A stretch of DNA of 64,000 nt, from positions 41,187-105,186 of the forward strand of contig NW_026083050.1 in assembly GCF_020184175.1 (NCBI RefSeq), written 5' to 3'. The notes beneath the pieces were generated by a model. That model had not been told where the DNA came from and did no database searches. It saw only the letters and a list, made by a program, of their open reading frames with translations. A program made the translations under genes and the position numbers. This DNA is from Aphis gossypii. Taxonomy: Eukaryota; Arthropoda; Insecta; Hemiptera; Aphididae. Below, piece by piece: positions 29,783 through 41,682 of the stretch (its first letter is position 1; every line of letters begins with the position of its first letter).

Positions 29783-30784
29783 TTATAAATATTTTTGTCC
29801 GTACAGTATTCGAGGGTGTAGTGTGTGACAGTACATAATGGACGTATCTTTGTACAAATACGACCGTAGCCACGCTTTGTAAGAATTTTCGTATAGATAA
29901 TAATACTATATGGGTTGTTATTTTTTTTGTTAGTTACACGTTCGATTTTGAGAATAATAAGGGAACACAATCGGTGTTCAATGTATCGACCCATATTGAA
30001 CCGAACAAGTTGTTTGTTATATCGGAATGCCGACTCGAATATGTATACCATATATTATATAAAAGAGACTGTCTCTATTCAATGGCACTAGGTAGTCATG
30101 TTGTTAGCATCTGCCTTCGCAGATTGCAGAGGATGAAATTCCGATCTCATAATAAGTATATTGTAGGTATATCACAAATCGATATCTCGCGCACTTATCG
30201 TAACGTATCATATATCATGTATTGCATATTTTCTAAATGCCGGGTTTCATCTGTTTCATTATTTAATATAAATGTTACAATACAAAATTAAAGACTTGTA
30301 TATTTTCGGCCAATTAGTGATTTTCAATTTTTTTATATGATCTCCGAATTAAACGTTATGAAAACCACCGCTAAACGTTTTTCCGGAGTCTTAAATGGTA
30401 AAGATCGTACACGCTACCTTATCAAAACAATTTTACAAACGCTTTTTTCTGGTATCTCATCGTTTCAAGACACATAATATCATTCATATTATATTATTCA
30501 CGAATATATACATATTATAACTGTACGACTATACACTATACTACATACCTACATACATACCTATATATATGTATATATTTATAAAGAGAGAGATAGATAG
30601 CTTAGTTGACACAAAAACTTACCATACATTTCCTTCAAATACCACAGAATAAATTATTATGTTTTTTATAATATAATTGTGTAAGACATAAAACTATAGA
30701 AAAATCGAGTTTATAATATATTGTCGACACTCGTCAGTTATCGCAATAATTTTTAATTGTCCACACGGTACGGTTACAAATAAC
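29783..30784 (+). repeat. Tandem unit copy 1 (main part)
   Basis: Shares near-identical sequence with 32380-33370, including GTACAGTATTCGAGGGTGTAG, a TATATTATATAAAAGAGACT box followed by GTCTCTATTCAA, and CCGGAGTCTTAAATGGTAAAG. It is interrupted at 30785 by an inserted element and resumes at 32169 (CTACAATAGCCAGGTA... GATCGGCACACACA) to about 32235. Short frames (105 and 90 codons) shared with copy 2 have no recognised family. Confidence 0.8.
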
Positions 30785-31072
30785 CAGGGCGGTGAATTTT
30801 ATGCACTAAAAAAGTCTTAAATATGCATGCATGTATGCATTAAAAACAAGTGAATATACTTTAAAATATGCACTATAAAATTTAAAAAAATGCAATATGA
30901 AAAAAAATTATACCCACATATGCTAGATAGATCCATTAGCGTAAACAGACATTTTTAGTCATTTCCACCTACTAAATCTAGTGGCTACTTCTACTTTATT
31001 TTAGCTGTGGTATCAAGTATATATAGGTAATAGGATCATAAAAAAATAATATATTGAATAAAGCTACTGAAT

Positions 31073-31440
31073 TTTAGATTCTAAACGAAGTGATGAATGT
31101 ATTAATTTTACAATGAAGTGTTTGTTTTTTGTTTTTGTTTTTGTGTCTGTGTCAGTGCCGTAACTAGAGGTTGACGACATGGGCGATTGCCAAGGGCACA
31201 GTAATGTAAGGGGCGCTTTTGAGTTAAATAAAAATTTGTAACTTGGTATTAAGATTCGATTATTTTAAAAATATGGCAGTATTTTGATTAACACGTAAAA
31301 ATGTAATATTATTATATTTATATAAAAATTACAGATAGGTACCTATGAAATAAAACAAAAATAAGCGCCAAAATAAAATTCGCCAAGGGCGCCACGGAGG
31401 GTAGTTACGGCACTGGTCTGTGTACAGCATAACTTGTCGA
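31073..31440 (-). repeat. Fragment of the 2-kb non-coding repeat family, split by a MITE
   Basis: 31073-31152 and 31416-31440 together match, in reverse orientation, the end of the repeat at 53333-55362 (ACTTCGTTCAGAATCTAAAA and ATGCTGTACACAGACAC segments). Confidence 0.7.
31153..31415. mobile_element. 263-bp hAT-type MITE with 8-bp target duplication
   Basis: Ends CAGTGCCGTAACTA and TAGTTACGGCACTG, flanked by GTCTGTGT on both sides (31145-31152 and 31416-31423). The uninterrupted relative at 55240-55362 has a single GTCTGTGT at the corresponding place, so the insertion and duplication are directly confirmed within the window. The interior is non-coding, with GGGCGC / GCGCC inverted motifs. 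Confidence 0.9.
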
Positions 31441-32235
31441 AATATCTATCGATAACATTTTTTTTGGCTAAGTCAAAATACTTGAAAATATAAAGTTCCT
31501 TATAAGCAGGGCTAGGATTTGTATGCATATAAAAATTGTAAAATATGTATTTTATTTACCAAAATATGCAAATATATGCATTAAATTTTTATAAGATTTT
31601 TTTTTTATTATTATTTAGAAACTTGGTCTGAACCATTAGTTTCGAAAATTACATTAAACATATAAATATATATAATAATTAATAAGATACTAAATTAGAA
31701 AAACATTATTTTTTTTTTTAATTATGAAACCAGCCTAATTGAATAAATTAAGTGTAGATAAAATGTTTTTTTAAGATAAACACAAAAATATAGTAAAAAA
31801 AAACATTTGTCTGTCATTATATAAAATAATTGAGAAATAAAATAAAATAAAATTTATAATTCACATTCAATAGTGTTACATGGTACGACAACATATCTTT
31901 TATAATTGTCGAATATAAATGAATTAAACACAAAATAAACAATAAAACATGCATATTTCGCATTATTATAATCGAAATATGCAATAATATTCATTTTATT
32001 CAATATATGCAATAATATGCATTTTATCCAAAATATACAAAAACATGCAAAATAAAAACACCGCACCACCTATCTCATTTTTTAATTCGTAATTCGTGGA
32101 CGTTATTGACAAAACCAATAATCAGAAGTGGCAAAAAAACATGCTGTTGCATATAAATCCTAGCCCTGCAAATTACCTACAATAGCCAGGTATAATATTG
32201 TTAGCACCGACCGATCGGCACACACATATACAACC

Positions 32236-33432
32236 ACTCCCGATTTTCAAGTGGCACCGAGGTTCTATTAGAGACATTATTTCACCGACCACTGCCTACA
32301 GACTATATTATTATTATACATAGGTCCTTTTTCGTTATATTTGAAAAATAATATAAGACGACATCGATGTGATTATTATTTTTGTCCGAACAGTATTCGA
32401 GGATGTAGTGCATGACAGTACATAATGGACGTTTCTTTGTACAAATACGACGTAGCCACGCTTTGTAAGAATTTTCGTATGATAATATAATATGGGTTAT
32501 TATTTTTTTTGTTCGTTTCACGTTCGATTTCGAGAATAATAGGGGAATACAATCGGTGTTCAATGTATCGACCCATATTGAACCGAACAAGTTGTTTGTT
32601 ACATCGGAATGCCGACTCGAATACACTTATATGTATACCATATATTATATAAAAGAGACTGTCTCTATTCAATGGCACTAGGTAGTCATGTTGTTAGCAT
32701 CTGCCTTCGCGGATTGCAGAGAATAAAATTCCGATCTCATAATAAGAATATTGTAGGTATATCACAAATCGATACCTCGCGCACTTATCGTAACGTATCA
32801 TATATCATGTATTGCATATTTTCTAAATGCCGGGTTTCATCTGTTTCATTATTTAATATAAATGTTACAATACAAAATTAAAGACTTGTATATTTTCGGT
32901 CAATTAGTGATTTTCAATTTTTTTTTTATGACCTCCGAATTAAACGTTATGAAAACCACTGCTAAACGTTTTTCCGGAGTCTTAAATGGTAAAGATCGTA
33001 CACGCTACCTTATCAAAACAATTTTACAAACGCTTTTTTCTGGTATCTCATCGTTTCAAGACACATAATATCATTCATATTATATTATTCACGAATATAT
33101 ACATATTATAACTGTACGACTATACACTATACTACATACCTACATACATACCTATATATATGTATATATTTATAAAGAGAGAGATAGAGAGCTTAAATGA
33201 CACAAAAACTTACCATACATTTCCTTCAAATACCACAGAATAAATTATTATGTTTTTTATAATATAATTGTGTAAGACATAAAACTATAGAAAAATCGAA
33301 TGTATGTATCGTCGATACCCGTCAGTTATCGCAATATTTTTTAATTGTCAACATGGTATGGTTACAAATTTGAAATTACCTACAATAGCCAGGTATGATC
33401 GTTAGCACCGACCGATCGGCACACACAACACA
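32236..33432 (+). repeat. Tandem unit copy 2
   Basis: Complete copy starting CCACTCCCGATTTTCAAG and ending near GACCGATCGGCACACACA. High similarity to copy 1 over about 1 kb, differing by single bases and small indels. Contains the same TATATAAAAGAGACTGTCTC box and downstream sequence. No gene function recognised; it could be an untranslated promoter-bearing unit or remnant LTRs. Confidence 0.8.
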
Positions 33433-33763
33433 AACACTCGGCATTATTAATTGAATTTGGATATACTTAAGAAGACCTTGGAAAAAATTTTTCTTCGAGT
33501 CAAGTTTACATCCAAGTCATTTTTAACTGTAAAAATACAGGTCGAGGTTTCAATAGACCTTTTAAACATTTTTTTTTCCCACGGGCCAAGTTAAAAATCT
33601 CAGAAATATTATACATCTATAGCCAGTGGCGTGCAGAATTTTTTATTCATGTAAGGTTAAATGGTTAAATTAATTTTTCACCCACCCACTCCGTCAAACA
33701 ATTCAAACAATTAAAATTTTATTAAAATTTACGACTATACCAAAAAAAAAAAAAAAAAAAAAA
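33433..33763. mobile_element. Insert between tandem copies 2 and 3 with a hAT-like end and an A tract
   Basis: Contains CCAGTGGCGTGCAGAATTT at 33623, similar to the CAGTGGCG hAT ends, and finishes in an uninterrupted A tract of about 21 bases immediately before copy 3. It is not resolved into a single family. Confidence 0.4.
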
Positions 33764-34160
33764 CCACTCCCGATTTTCAAGCGGCGCCGAGGTTCCATTA
33801 GAGACATTATTTCACCCGCCGCTGCCTACGCCCTACAGTCTATATTATTAATAAATAGGTCCCCTTTTGTCACGTTTGAAAAATAATTTAAGACCACATC
33901 GATGAGATTAATATTTTTGTTTGTACAGTATTCGAGGGTGTAGTGTACGACAGTACATAATGGGCGTATCTTTGTACAAATACGACGTACCCACGCTTTG
34001 TAAGAATTTTCGTATGATAATATAATATGGGTTATTATTTTTTTTGTTCGTTTCACGTTCGATTCTGAGAATAATAGAGACCTACACAGCTACTTTAATG
34101 CTGTACATCTACGTATATCATATAAAAGGGACCGTCTCTATTCAAAGACACGTCTTGATA
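33764..34160 (+). repeat. Tandem unit copy 3 (5' part only)
   Basis: Begins CCACTCCCGATTTTCAAG like copy 2 and follows it through the GAATTTTCGTATGATAATAT segment, then diverges after about 34075, where a region equivalent to the TATA-like box is present as CATATAAAAGGGACCGTCTC. More diverged than copies 1 and 2. 34161-34629 holds no recognised gene. Confidence 0.7.
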
Positions 34161-34629
34161 TTCTACTTTAGCCACTGCCTTCACATGTTTCTATAACGAT
34201 TTTAAATGCTCCATTTAACCTTGTAAGGCCAAATCGTTAATACCTCGTAGTAGTTATCTGTACATAATATTTTATAATATAATAATATTAAGTGTTATTA
34301 AAGTTTATCGGTCGGTGTGTTGTATTAGGCGCGTACGAAGTATATTAAGAAATCTATTGTTGTTCGTTCCAGGCGCAAAAAGTTACTATATAACAACTAC
34401 GAATTTAAAATTTAGGTTAGTGGTTCCTCAAATACTTTAACCGTACAATCAGAGAGGATTTTAAAATTTTTTAGTTAAAGTAGATCTAGATACATGTACA
34501 CAAATGAAACCTAACCTAACCGTACACTTCCTTTGAGTCGCTATACACGTATACACATTTTACACAAGTCGGTTGATGTGTGCGAACGCAACGAAGTAGC
34601 AGGTCACCGGGCTCGCGTATACTTATTAC

Positions 34630-36962
34630 TAGGGCTCGGATTTAAATGCCCTAAAAATATCAAAAAAATGCCCTTTCAAAAATGCATTTATGACATAAAA
34701 ACTTTAAAAAATGCCCTAAAAATATCAAAAAATGCCTTTTTAAAAAATGCATTATTTATTAAATAAATTCAAATTATTATAAAAAAATGAGTAAAAATGA
34801 AATTTCATTTATACTACACAACAAAAAAAATAAAAAAAATAAAAAAATATTAAAATCAAAAATTAATTAAAAATTAAATTACATATTTGAATTGCGCTGT
34901 ACAATTAGTATTTCTTTTAAGTTTTGGAATTTGAAGGATCGACGGTTGTCTGCCAATAAGTTTTTATATACTGAAAATGACCTCTCAACATCAACTGAAG
35001 TGATAGGAGCATACTTGAAAAATGTCATATCGTTAGGTGTTAAGTCTTCTGGAATAATATTTTCTGGATTAATATCTTCTTCTCCTTCTAATATTTGACA
35101 TATTATTTTTATTTGATTAAAGCCTTTATTTTTATTTAAAACGTTGTCAAATTTTAAATTTATATTTTTTCCAATTTGACTTGGTGATTTTTTTATAATA
35201 TTTTTAATCGTAGTTAAAACATTTATAGACTCTGTTAATGCTAATCCTGATGTTTCTAGCTTAGTTATTGCAACTGGAAGATTACTAAAGTTTGATTTAA
35301 TGTATATTAATTTATTCTTTAAAGTACCTTCACTTAGTAATTTTTGATATTTTGCAATTGAAATTGCATCTTCTTTATCAAATTGATTTATAATGGCTTG
35401 AATAATCGGAAAGTGCTCACAATAATATAATGCTGCAGTTAACCATGTACCCCATCGTGTCACTATAGGTTGAGGGGGTAAAGGAATACCAGGAGCCATA
35501 GTTTTAAATGTATCCACTCTGGATGGCGCTTTTAAGAAAATTTTCTTTGCATTTGAAATGAACTGATCGACTTCGGAAAATTGACCCCGGATTTCTTCTG
35601 ATACTCGATGTAAACCATGCGCCAAACAAGTAACATGTATCATTTTAGAATACAAGGAACTTAAAGATTGCCCAGCCTTGACCATGTAAGGAGCTGCATC
35701 ACTTAAAAAAAGTAATACCATGTCATGTTTTATTCCTGTTGGCCACAAAATTAAAAGAGATTTATCAAATAATTTCGCGATTGTACTATGGTTCGCTTTT
35801 TCTAAAACATCGCTATTTAGTAAAAATACTTTTCCGGGCGTATCTACTTCTAAAGTTCCAACTATAACGTTTGCTACGTAACACCCCTCTACATCAGTCG
35901 TTTTGTCTATAGAGATCCAAATATTTTTATTTTGTATATATTGCCTAATTTTTGTAAGTGTGTTTTCATACATTTGACAAACGTAATTTTTTCTTAAAGT
36001 CGATTCGTCTGGTATATTTTTATTTGTATATTTTTCTAAAAATTGGCGAAAAATTGGTTGATTCAACTTATGCAGTGGTATATTCGCAGATAGAAATGCA
36101 TTAGTTAAGTCTTCAAAAAATGGTGATTTTGGTACTGTTAATAAAACTTGATTTTTCATACCTGAAATTTTTCGTTGTAATCCTTGTTTGTGCTTATCTC
36201 GTGATACATGTTGAGTAATTGTAAACTTTTTGTCAGCGGCAACTTTCACTTCACATATTTTACAAAATAAAATTTGACCATCCGTAGAAAACACGTCACT
36301 ACCATATTCTCTTACGTATCCACGAAGTCGGTCCAAACATGAAATCTTTACTTTAGGCATATTAATTTTAATCTTTGTTTCGTTTATACAAATATAAAAT
36401 GCGAATTAAATAATTTACGTAAAATATGTTATTTGTAAAATACACCTTCGATGTAATTAACACGCAACACGACTAAAAGCGTTCAACAATCGGCCGTACG
36501 CACCACCGATAATATTATCGCTCGATAAGAAGATACAACGATAAAAGTTATTGTACCTTCTATGCAATAAAATCGCCTAATTGGTGTGACATAAAGATAA
36601 ATTTCAGCCTTGTCTAATTTAAAACCGGATTACCCCTGATGTTAAGTTCAAAATGAAAATAATTTATATTACGTAGTACTATACTATAATATATAGTACT
36701 TATATTTCAATGAGGTCAATTTTTTTAGTAATAATACGAGAAATAGGTAAAAAATGTCCTTAAATTTAAAAAAATGCATTTAAAACGTCAAAAAATGCTC
36801 TTTAAAGTATAAAATCCGCTAAAAATGCAAAAAAATGCAAAAAATGTCCCGAAAAATTTTTGTGGTTAGAACACGGAGTACCTGAAACATATTTGTAACT
36901 TGGAAAGCATCGAGTAAGATATCCCAAAAAAAAGATGCAAATTCATTGAAATCCGAGCCCTA
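34630..36962 (-). mobile_element. Complete hAT transposon (2333 bp)
   Basis: Terminal inverted repeats TAGGGCTCGGATTTAAATG and, at the other end, AAATCCGAGCCCTA. Perfect 8-bp target duplication CTTATTAC at 34622-34629 and 36963-36970. Subterminal regions carry many AAAAATGCCCT/TGCATTT-type motifs, probable transposase-binding sites. Encodes one uninterrupted transposase on the minus strand. Confidence 0.92.
34879..36360 (-). CDS. hAT transposase (CGGBP1-like zinc finger)
   Basis: 493-residue uninterrupted frame from ATG 36360. The N-terminal BED-like finger has C33, C36, H51 and H57 (LFCKICEVKV...ITQHVSRDKH). The RNase H-like core has candidate catalytic D152 (WISIDKTTD), D221 (LFLSDAAPYMV) and E459 (VDVERSFS), with the C245/H248/H251 insertion motif (HVTCLAHGLHRV) and TRWGTWL typical of hAT. 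The C-terminal dimerisation segment is YAPITSVDVERSFSVYKNLL, then an R-rich stretch. It is somewhat shorter than many hAT transposases (about 600). Both ends of the element and the target duplication are intact, so it may be active or recently active. Confidence 0.88.
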   Translation of the reverse strand: MPKVKISCLDRLRGYVREYGSDVFSTDGQILFCKICEVKVAADKKFTITQHVSRDKHKQGLQRKISGMKNQVLLTVPKSPFFEDLTNAFLSANIPLHKLNQPIFRQFLEKYTNKNIPDESTLRKNYVCQMYENTLTKIRQYIQNKNIWISIDKTTDVEGCYVANVIVGTLEVDTPGKVFLLNSDVLEKANHSTIAKLFDKSLLILWPTGIKHDMVLLFLSDAAPYMVKAGQSLSSLYSKMIHVTCLAHGLHRVSEEIRGQFSEVDQFISNAKKIFLKAPSRVDTFKTMAPGIPLPPQPIVTRWGTWLTAALYYCEHFPIIQAIINQFDKEDAISIAKYQKLLSEGTLKNKLIYIKSNFSNLPVAITKLETSGLALTESINVLTTIKNIIKKSPSQIGKNINLKFDNVLNKNKGFNQIKIICQILEGEEDINPENIIPEDLTPNDMTFFKYAPITSVDVERSFSVYKNLLADNRRSFKFQNLKEILIVQRNSNM

Positions 36963-36970
36963 CTTATTAC

Positions 36971-39464
36971 TATTACTATTAAACGCTCCCGGCCCGTGCA
37001 TTTTGGTGACCTCAACGTGATTTATTTATTATATTTTGATGTTATTAGATTTCGTATTATACTATTTCCCCAATTAACTTCGGAACCGATTAATTTTCAT
37101 TATTCTGCATAGTATTGGATTATTATATTATACAAATATGCAAACATGTTTACTTTATCCAACTAGTATGGATAATGTGCACCTTAGCTATGTTTCGCAC
37201 TTTAACCATAACATATATTATCAGAATGCCGAGAACTCCTATAAACATTTCTATATGCTTTTATAAAAACAGGGAACTTAGGTAATTAAATTAATACGGA
37301 TTATCATTTATTTAAGTTCCAAAAATTAGTTAAAAAAAAAAAGGAGAAAAGTGGGTAATCTTAAACATTACACTTATCCAGTGACCAGTACATTATATTA
37401 ATTAACTACATACACGTCAAAATATTTTAGGTACTTAATACTTATGCTTATGTATAAATAATAAATATCACACTCGACTGTTACCCATATATAGGTAGTA
37501 TGAAAATAATATTTTAAGTAAGAAGAGGAAACCAGGCAAGGAGTAGAAACTAGTATTAGTATCGTGTGTAGTGTGTACCTATATATGTATATCATAATAT
37601 TAAGGAATACGGGCTGGAAATAAAAATGCACTGCTCATGGTACGCATGAGCAATATGTATCGAGCACGGAAATGCGTAACTTAGATACAAGATAACAATG
37701 ATAACTTGTTAATTTAAAATTTTGCAGTATATTATAATAAATTGTGTACCTTAAATTTGTCAATTGAGGCAATGGCAATTAGTAGGTATACTGTAAATTA
37801 TAAATACAATAAATGTAAAGATGTTGTCAGTAAGTCGATTTTGTATATCAACGGTTCTCAACCTTTTTTCATTCACGTACCCCTTGACTTCTCTCACCAC
37901 TATTTCACGTACCCCAAATATCAATTTAGAATATAAATATACGAAAAATAATTTTTTCGCATACCCCTTGAGATCATGTCACGTACCCCTAGGGGTACCG
38001 CTATTGTAGATGATTCTTTTTTATCTTTCTCTTTATATGCGTCTGAACGAAAACATTCATAATACATAACTTTTAATACCATTTTTACAATTATTCTTCC
38101 CGAATTCCGTATATATATTTACATTTCTCTTCTAGTTCATGCATAGTTTTCCACTTAAAATTCTATACATAATAATTTTTATTAAAAATAAAATAATTAA
38201 ATACCTAGGTAGTTTTAATATTTGAAATTATTAGTAATTCGAAATACGAATACAAATCTAATTAGACAAATATTATTATACTAAAAACAGTTTTTATTAC
38301 AAATATCACGAGGAAAATACATTTGAAATAATTCTTCTTATTATATTATTTAACATTTTTTTTTATTATTATTAAATTTAAGAAGTAAGGTTATTTCAGA
38401 TTTTAATATACATTTTATTATGACATGTCAATTAAAAATAATAACACAAAAAATAAAAATTAGTTATCTGTTAAAATGTATGATATGTTTTGTTATTATG
38501 TTTAGGTATTGTCAAATTTATCACTGTAAATGGTAATATTTTTTAAATTATTAATTAATATTATTATTCAATGGTGAGCGGAGAGGGTAGTGCACTATTT
38601 GGAAACCCCTCTATGGGAGTTCAATACCTAGTTCATGAATACAAACAAATAACAAAATTAATAATTATTAATGTTTTAAAAACTGTTTTTCCTAAAAAAA
38701 TTCTATTTCAAAATAGGTACAATTTAATAGTATTGTCAGAAAAATTAAAAATACATATTCAATGAATTATATAATATGTGGATAATAATAACAATATTAC
38801 AATATTATATTATCATGATTCGTGTGATGAACTTCAATTTTTTTTTACTTACAAACTATTAATATAGTGAGATAAAATATAATATCAACAAACATTGATG
38901 CATATCTAGATACGTGCACACAAATGAAAAGTTTTTAATTCATTAACTTTAAAATAATTTATGATCGAAGAATTTAAATCTATATAATATATATTATATA
39001 TAGGTATATATAGACTTGGTATTATTAATATGTGTCATTATACAATACTAGAGATATTCATTACATATATTTCACAAAAATATTATAAATTACATCATTA
39101 TGATTAATGATTTATTTACTATTTTCCGGCATGTGCATAATATAAATAAAAATTAAAAGTATATTATAGATGAATAGGTGTAGGTGAAATTCCCGACAAG
39201 TATTAATATTTATTTAACATTCTATTATACATTTAATTTATCATAACACAAAATCAATGTATAACGTTAAACTCGTTAAATATAAAGTAGGGTTCAGAAA
39301 ATAATAAATAGATAAATGTTTAAATAAATCTTATAAAAAGTTAAATCGCAAAAATATAACATACTTTTTTTTATAAGAAAGTACATTTATATTACTTCAG
39401 TAGTTTGTTTTTATATTGTCTTAATCACTATTATAAATTCTCATATCGTTAATCAATCTTAATT
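36971..39464. other. Non-coding stretch with one MITE-like sequence
   Basis: No gene. Around 37849-38000, CAACGGTTCTCAACCTTTTTTC and the later ACGTACCCCTAGGGGTACC resemble the ends of a Charlie-type hAT non-autonomous element, with several internal ACGTACCCC copies; no clear duplication was located. The rest is AT-rich simple sequence. Confidence 0.45.
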
Positions 39465-40310
39465 TTACATTAAAGGCTTTTTTACAGATAACACTTTATG
39501 AGGTTTCAACCAAGTATGCTTGGTCATGTGAATATCAAAATGTCTATTATGATGAAATCCTTTATTACATATATCACATTTATATGTCTCTTCACCAGTA
39601 TGAATACTCATATGAATTTTGACACTTTGGCTACTAGAACATTTTTTCAAACAAGTTTTAGTAGTTTTACACTTGTAAGATTTTTCTACTGTATGGTGTA
39701 TCATATGACTATTGACTATTGAAAAATAGTGCTTTATGACGAAATGGTTGATTACAGATATCACAAGTGAAAGGGGTTTCTCCAGTGTGTATTCTCATAT
39801 ATACTATCAAATTTTATTTTGAAGCATATGCTTTTTTACAAACATCACACTTCTAAGATTTGTATTTAAAATTAACATCCTGAATGTGCTTCTTGATACT
39901 ACTTTTACAAGTAAATGTTTTAGAATATATGTTACATTTAAAAGTTTTTCACTTATAAGTGTTCTTGTATGAATTTTTAAATTCCATGACTGAGAAAATA
40001 CTTTATCACATATTTCGTATTTAAAAGGTATTTCTCTTGTATATTTCATATTATGCATATTTAAACGTGAAGAACGCGAAGAAATAACAAATGTTTCGTT
40101 ACATACCTCACAATTGTAAGGCTTTTTTCTAGTATGAAATCTGTTGTGAATTATTTATGGAAAAGATCTTGCACAAAAATAATCACATATATTGCATTTA
40201 AAAAGTTTTTCTCTGGTATGAGTTCTCATGTGCCAATTTAAAGAAATAGATTAAGAAAATGATTTATTACAGACATCACTTTTGTAAGGTTTTCACCTGA
40301 ATGCGTTTTT
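39465..40310 (-). pseudogene. C2H2 zinc-finger protein pseudogene
   Basis: On the minus strand at least seven degenerate C2H2 fingers can be read, e.g. YKCDICNKGFHHNRHFDIHM with H-T-linker remnants, FKYEICDKVFSQSWNLKIH, YNCEVCNETF and FKCNICDYFCARSF. They are spread over two or more frames with in-frame stops (for example in the most N-terminal finger block near 40240 and between 39764 and 39807), and several fingers have lost a Cys or His. No intact start or long frame exists. It derives from a poly-zinc-finger nuclear protein; loss of function is clear. Confidence 0.75.
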
Positions 40311-40911
40311 AAATTCACACAAATATGAAAGAAATATAACACGAAGGAATATGTTGATTGTACTAAAGAATTAATTTTTAGAAAAAAAGAAAGTAATAAA
40401 AGTGATCTAAAAAATTAATCAATATTATTTGTAAAAGATAAATGTTAAATATCTGTGAAAGTTGTGATGATACATTTGTTGAGAAATACTTAAATGTTAG
40501 AATAACTAGTTTTGTAAAAAAGAGCAATGACTCTTCTGTACCCTATAAGTATTTAAATCATAAAAAGTTAAAAAAATGTACACATATTTAACATCATGTA
40601 AAAATTAAGTCATAGAATAATCAGATATTACCTATTTCACTTCCTTTTTATTTAATTATAAATAAAGTATTTTAATTAAAAAATATTGTATAACTTTAAA
40701 ACTAAATCCAACCAACAAATTCTGAATACTCAATGTATAACATTGATTGTAGTATGTAGTATGTACTACCACTATGTACCATAATTTTATAATATTATTT
40801 TTATTTTCAAGGGGTAAAACAACGGTAACTACAACTACGATCTCGGGGTAACTGAAAAGGACCATTTTTTAAGTTTAAGCAGAATAATTAATAATAATTA
40901 TTCACTGCCAA
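40311..40911. other. Non-coding AT-rich stretch
   Basis: Nothing recognised between the zinc-finger pseudogene and the MULE target duplication. Confidence 0.4.
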
Positions 40912-41050
40912 TACATATTGGACAAACTCGAGTTGGGTCCCAAATTTCAAAAACAGCACGAATTGGGTCCCGGTATACTTTATGGAGTACATGAGTTGGG
41001 TCCCGGTATATTTTTTGGATTACATGAGTTGGGTCCCGGTATATTTTATG

Positions 41051-41482
41051 CAAAGGTGGGCAAGTTAATGAAAATAATTAACTAAAATAAATTAAAATTA
41101 AAGTTAAGATATAAAATAAAATTAACTTAACTCAGTAAAAAAATTTTATTAATTTTTTTTCCAAGTCATAAATTGGCAATTGCCAGAGTATTTTGGTTTG
41201 TATTAACATTTACCAAGTTAAACTTTACTATTGTAAACATAAAACTTAAAATTATTATTATAGTACATACTACATTATTACTATTTACTAGAAAATTATT
41301 AGCGACATCTATACAATAATAATAATTAACTATAAAAAGCTTCAGTTAAAACAATACACAATTTAACTGAATAAGTTTATAAGTTAAAAACTAAAATAAC
41401 TAACTAGTTAAGTTAAAAAGTTAAAAAAAAAATAACTTTTTAGTTAAACTTTAACTTTTTAACAAATTAATGCTCACCATTG
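41051..41482. mobile_element. 432-bp hAT-type MITE nested in the MULE
   Basis: Ends CAAAGGTGGGCAAGTTAA and TTAATGCTCACCATTG, flanked by ATTTTATG and ACTTTATG (8 bp, one mismatch). Related to the MITE at 26256-26682 by end sequence, length and AGTTAA-rich interior. It split the left subterminal repeats of the MULE. Confidence 0.8.
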
Positions 41483-41682
41483 ACTTTATGGAGTACATGA
41501 GTTGGAACTAGCCTATTTGCGTTACCCAGGAGACACCACGTGGAGGTTGGCTAGAATGTCTCCCAAAAATTTTGTTTTTTGTTACGTTAAGGTAACGGTC
41601 AGATGTAAAATTTTTTAATAATTAGATTAATTTAAAAAAAATAAAAAATATTATATATTATTTAGAAATAAATATTTGTATG

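Larger units (their letters stand above)
30785..32168. mobile_element. Composite hAT-type insertion within tandem unit copy 1
   Basis: The insertion is delimited by comparison with copy 2, where the flanks are contiguous. It begins CAGGGCGGTGAATTTTATGC and ends AAATCCTAGCCCTG, and is bordered by CAAATAAC (30777-30784) and CAAATTAC (32169-32176), an 8-bp duplication with one mismatch. A second, better-matching 5' end (CAGGGCTAGGATTTGTATGC) lies inside at 31507. No transposase is encoded. TGCAT/ATGCA motifs are dense in the subterminal regions. Confidence 0.6.

Noticed and set aside
29974..32881. Frames of 105 and 90 codons conserved between tandem copies 1 and 2
   Set aside because: The copies are too similar for conservation to mean anything, and no family or splice context is visible.
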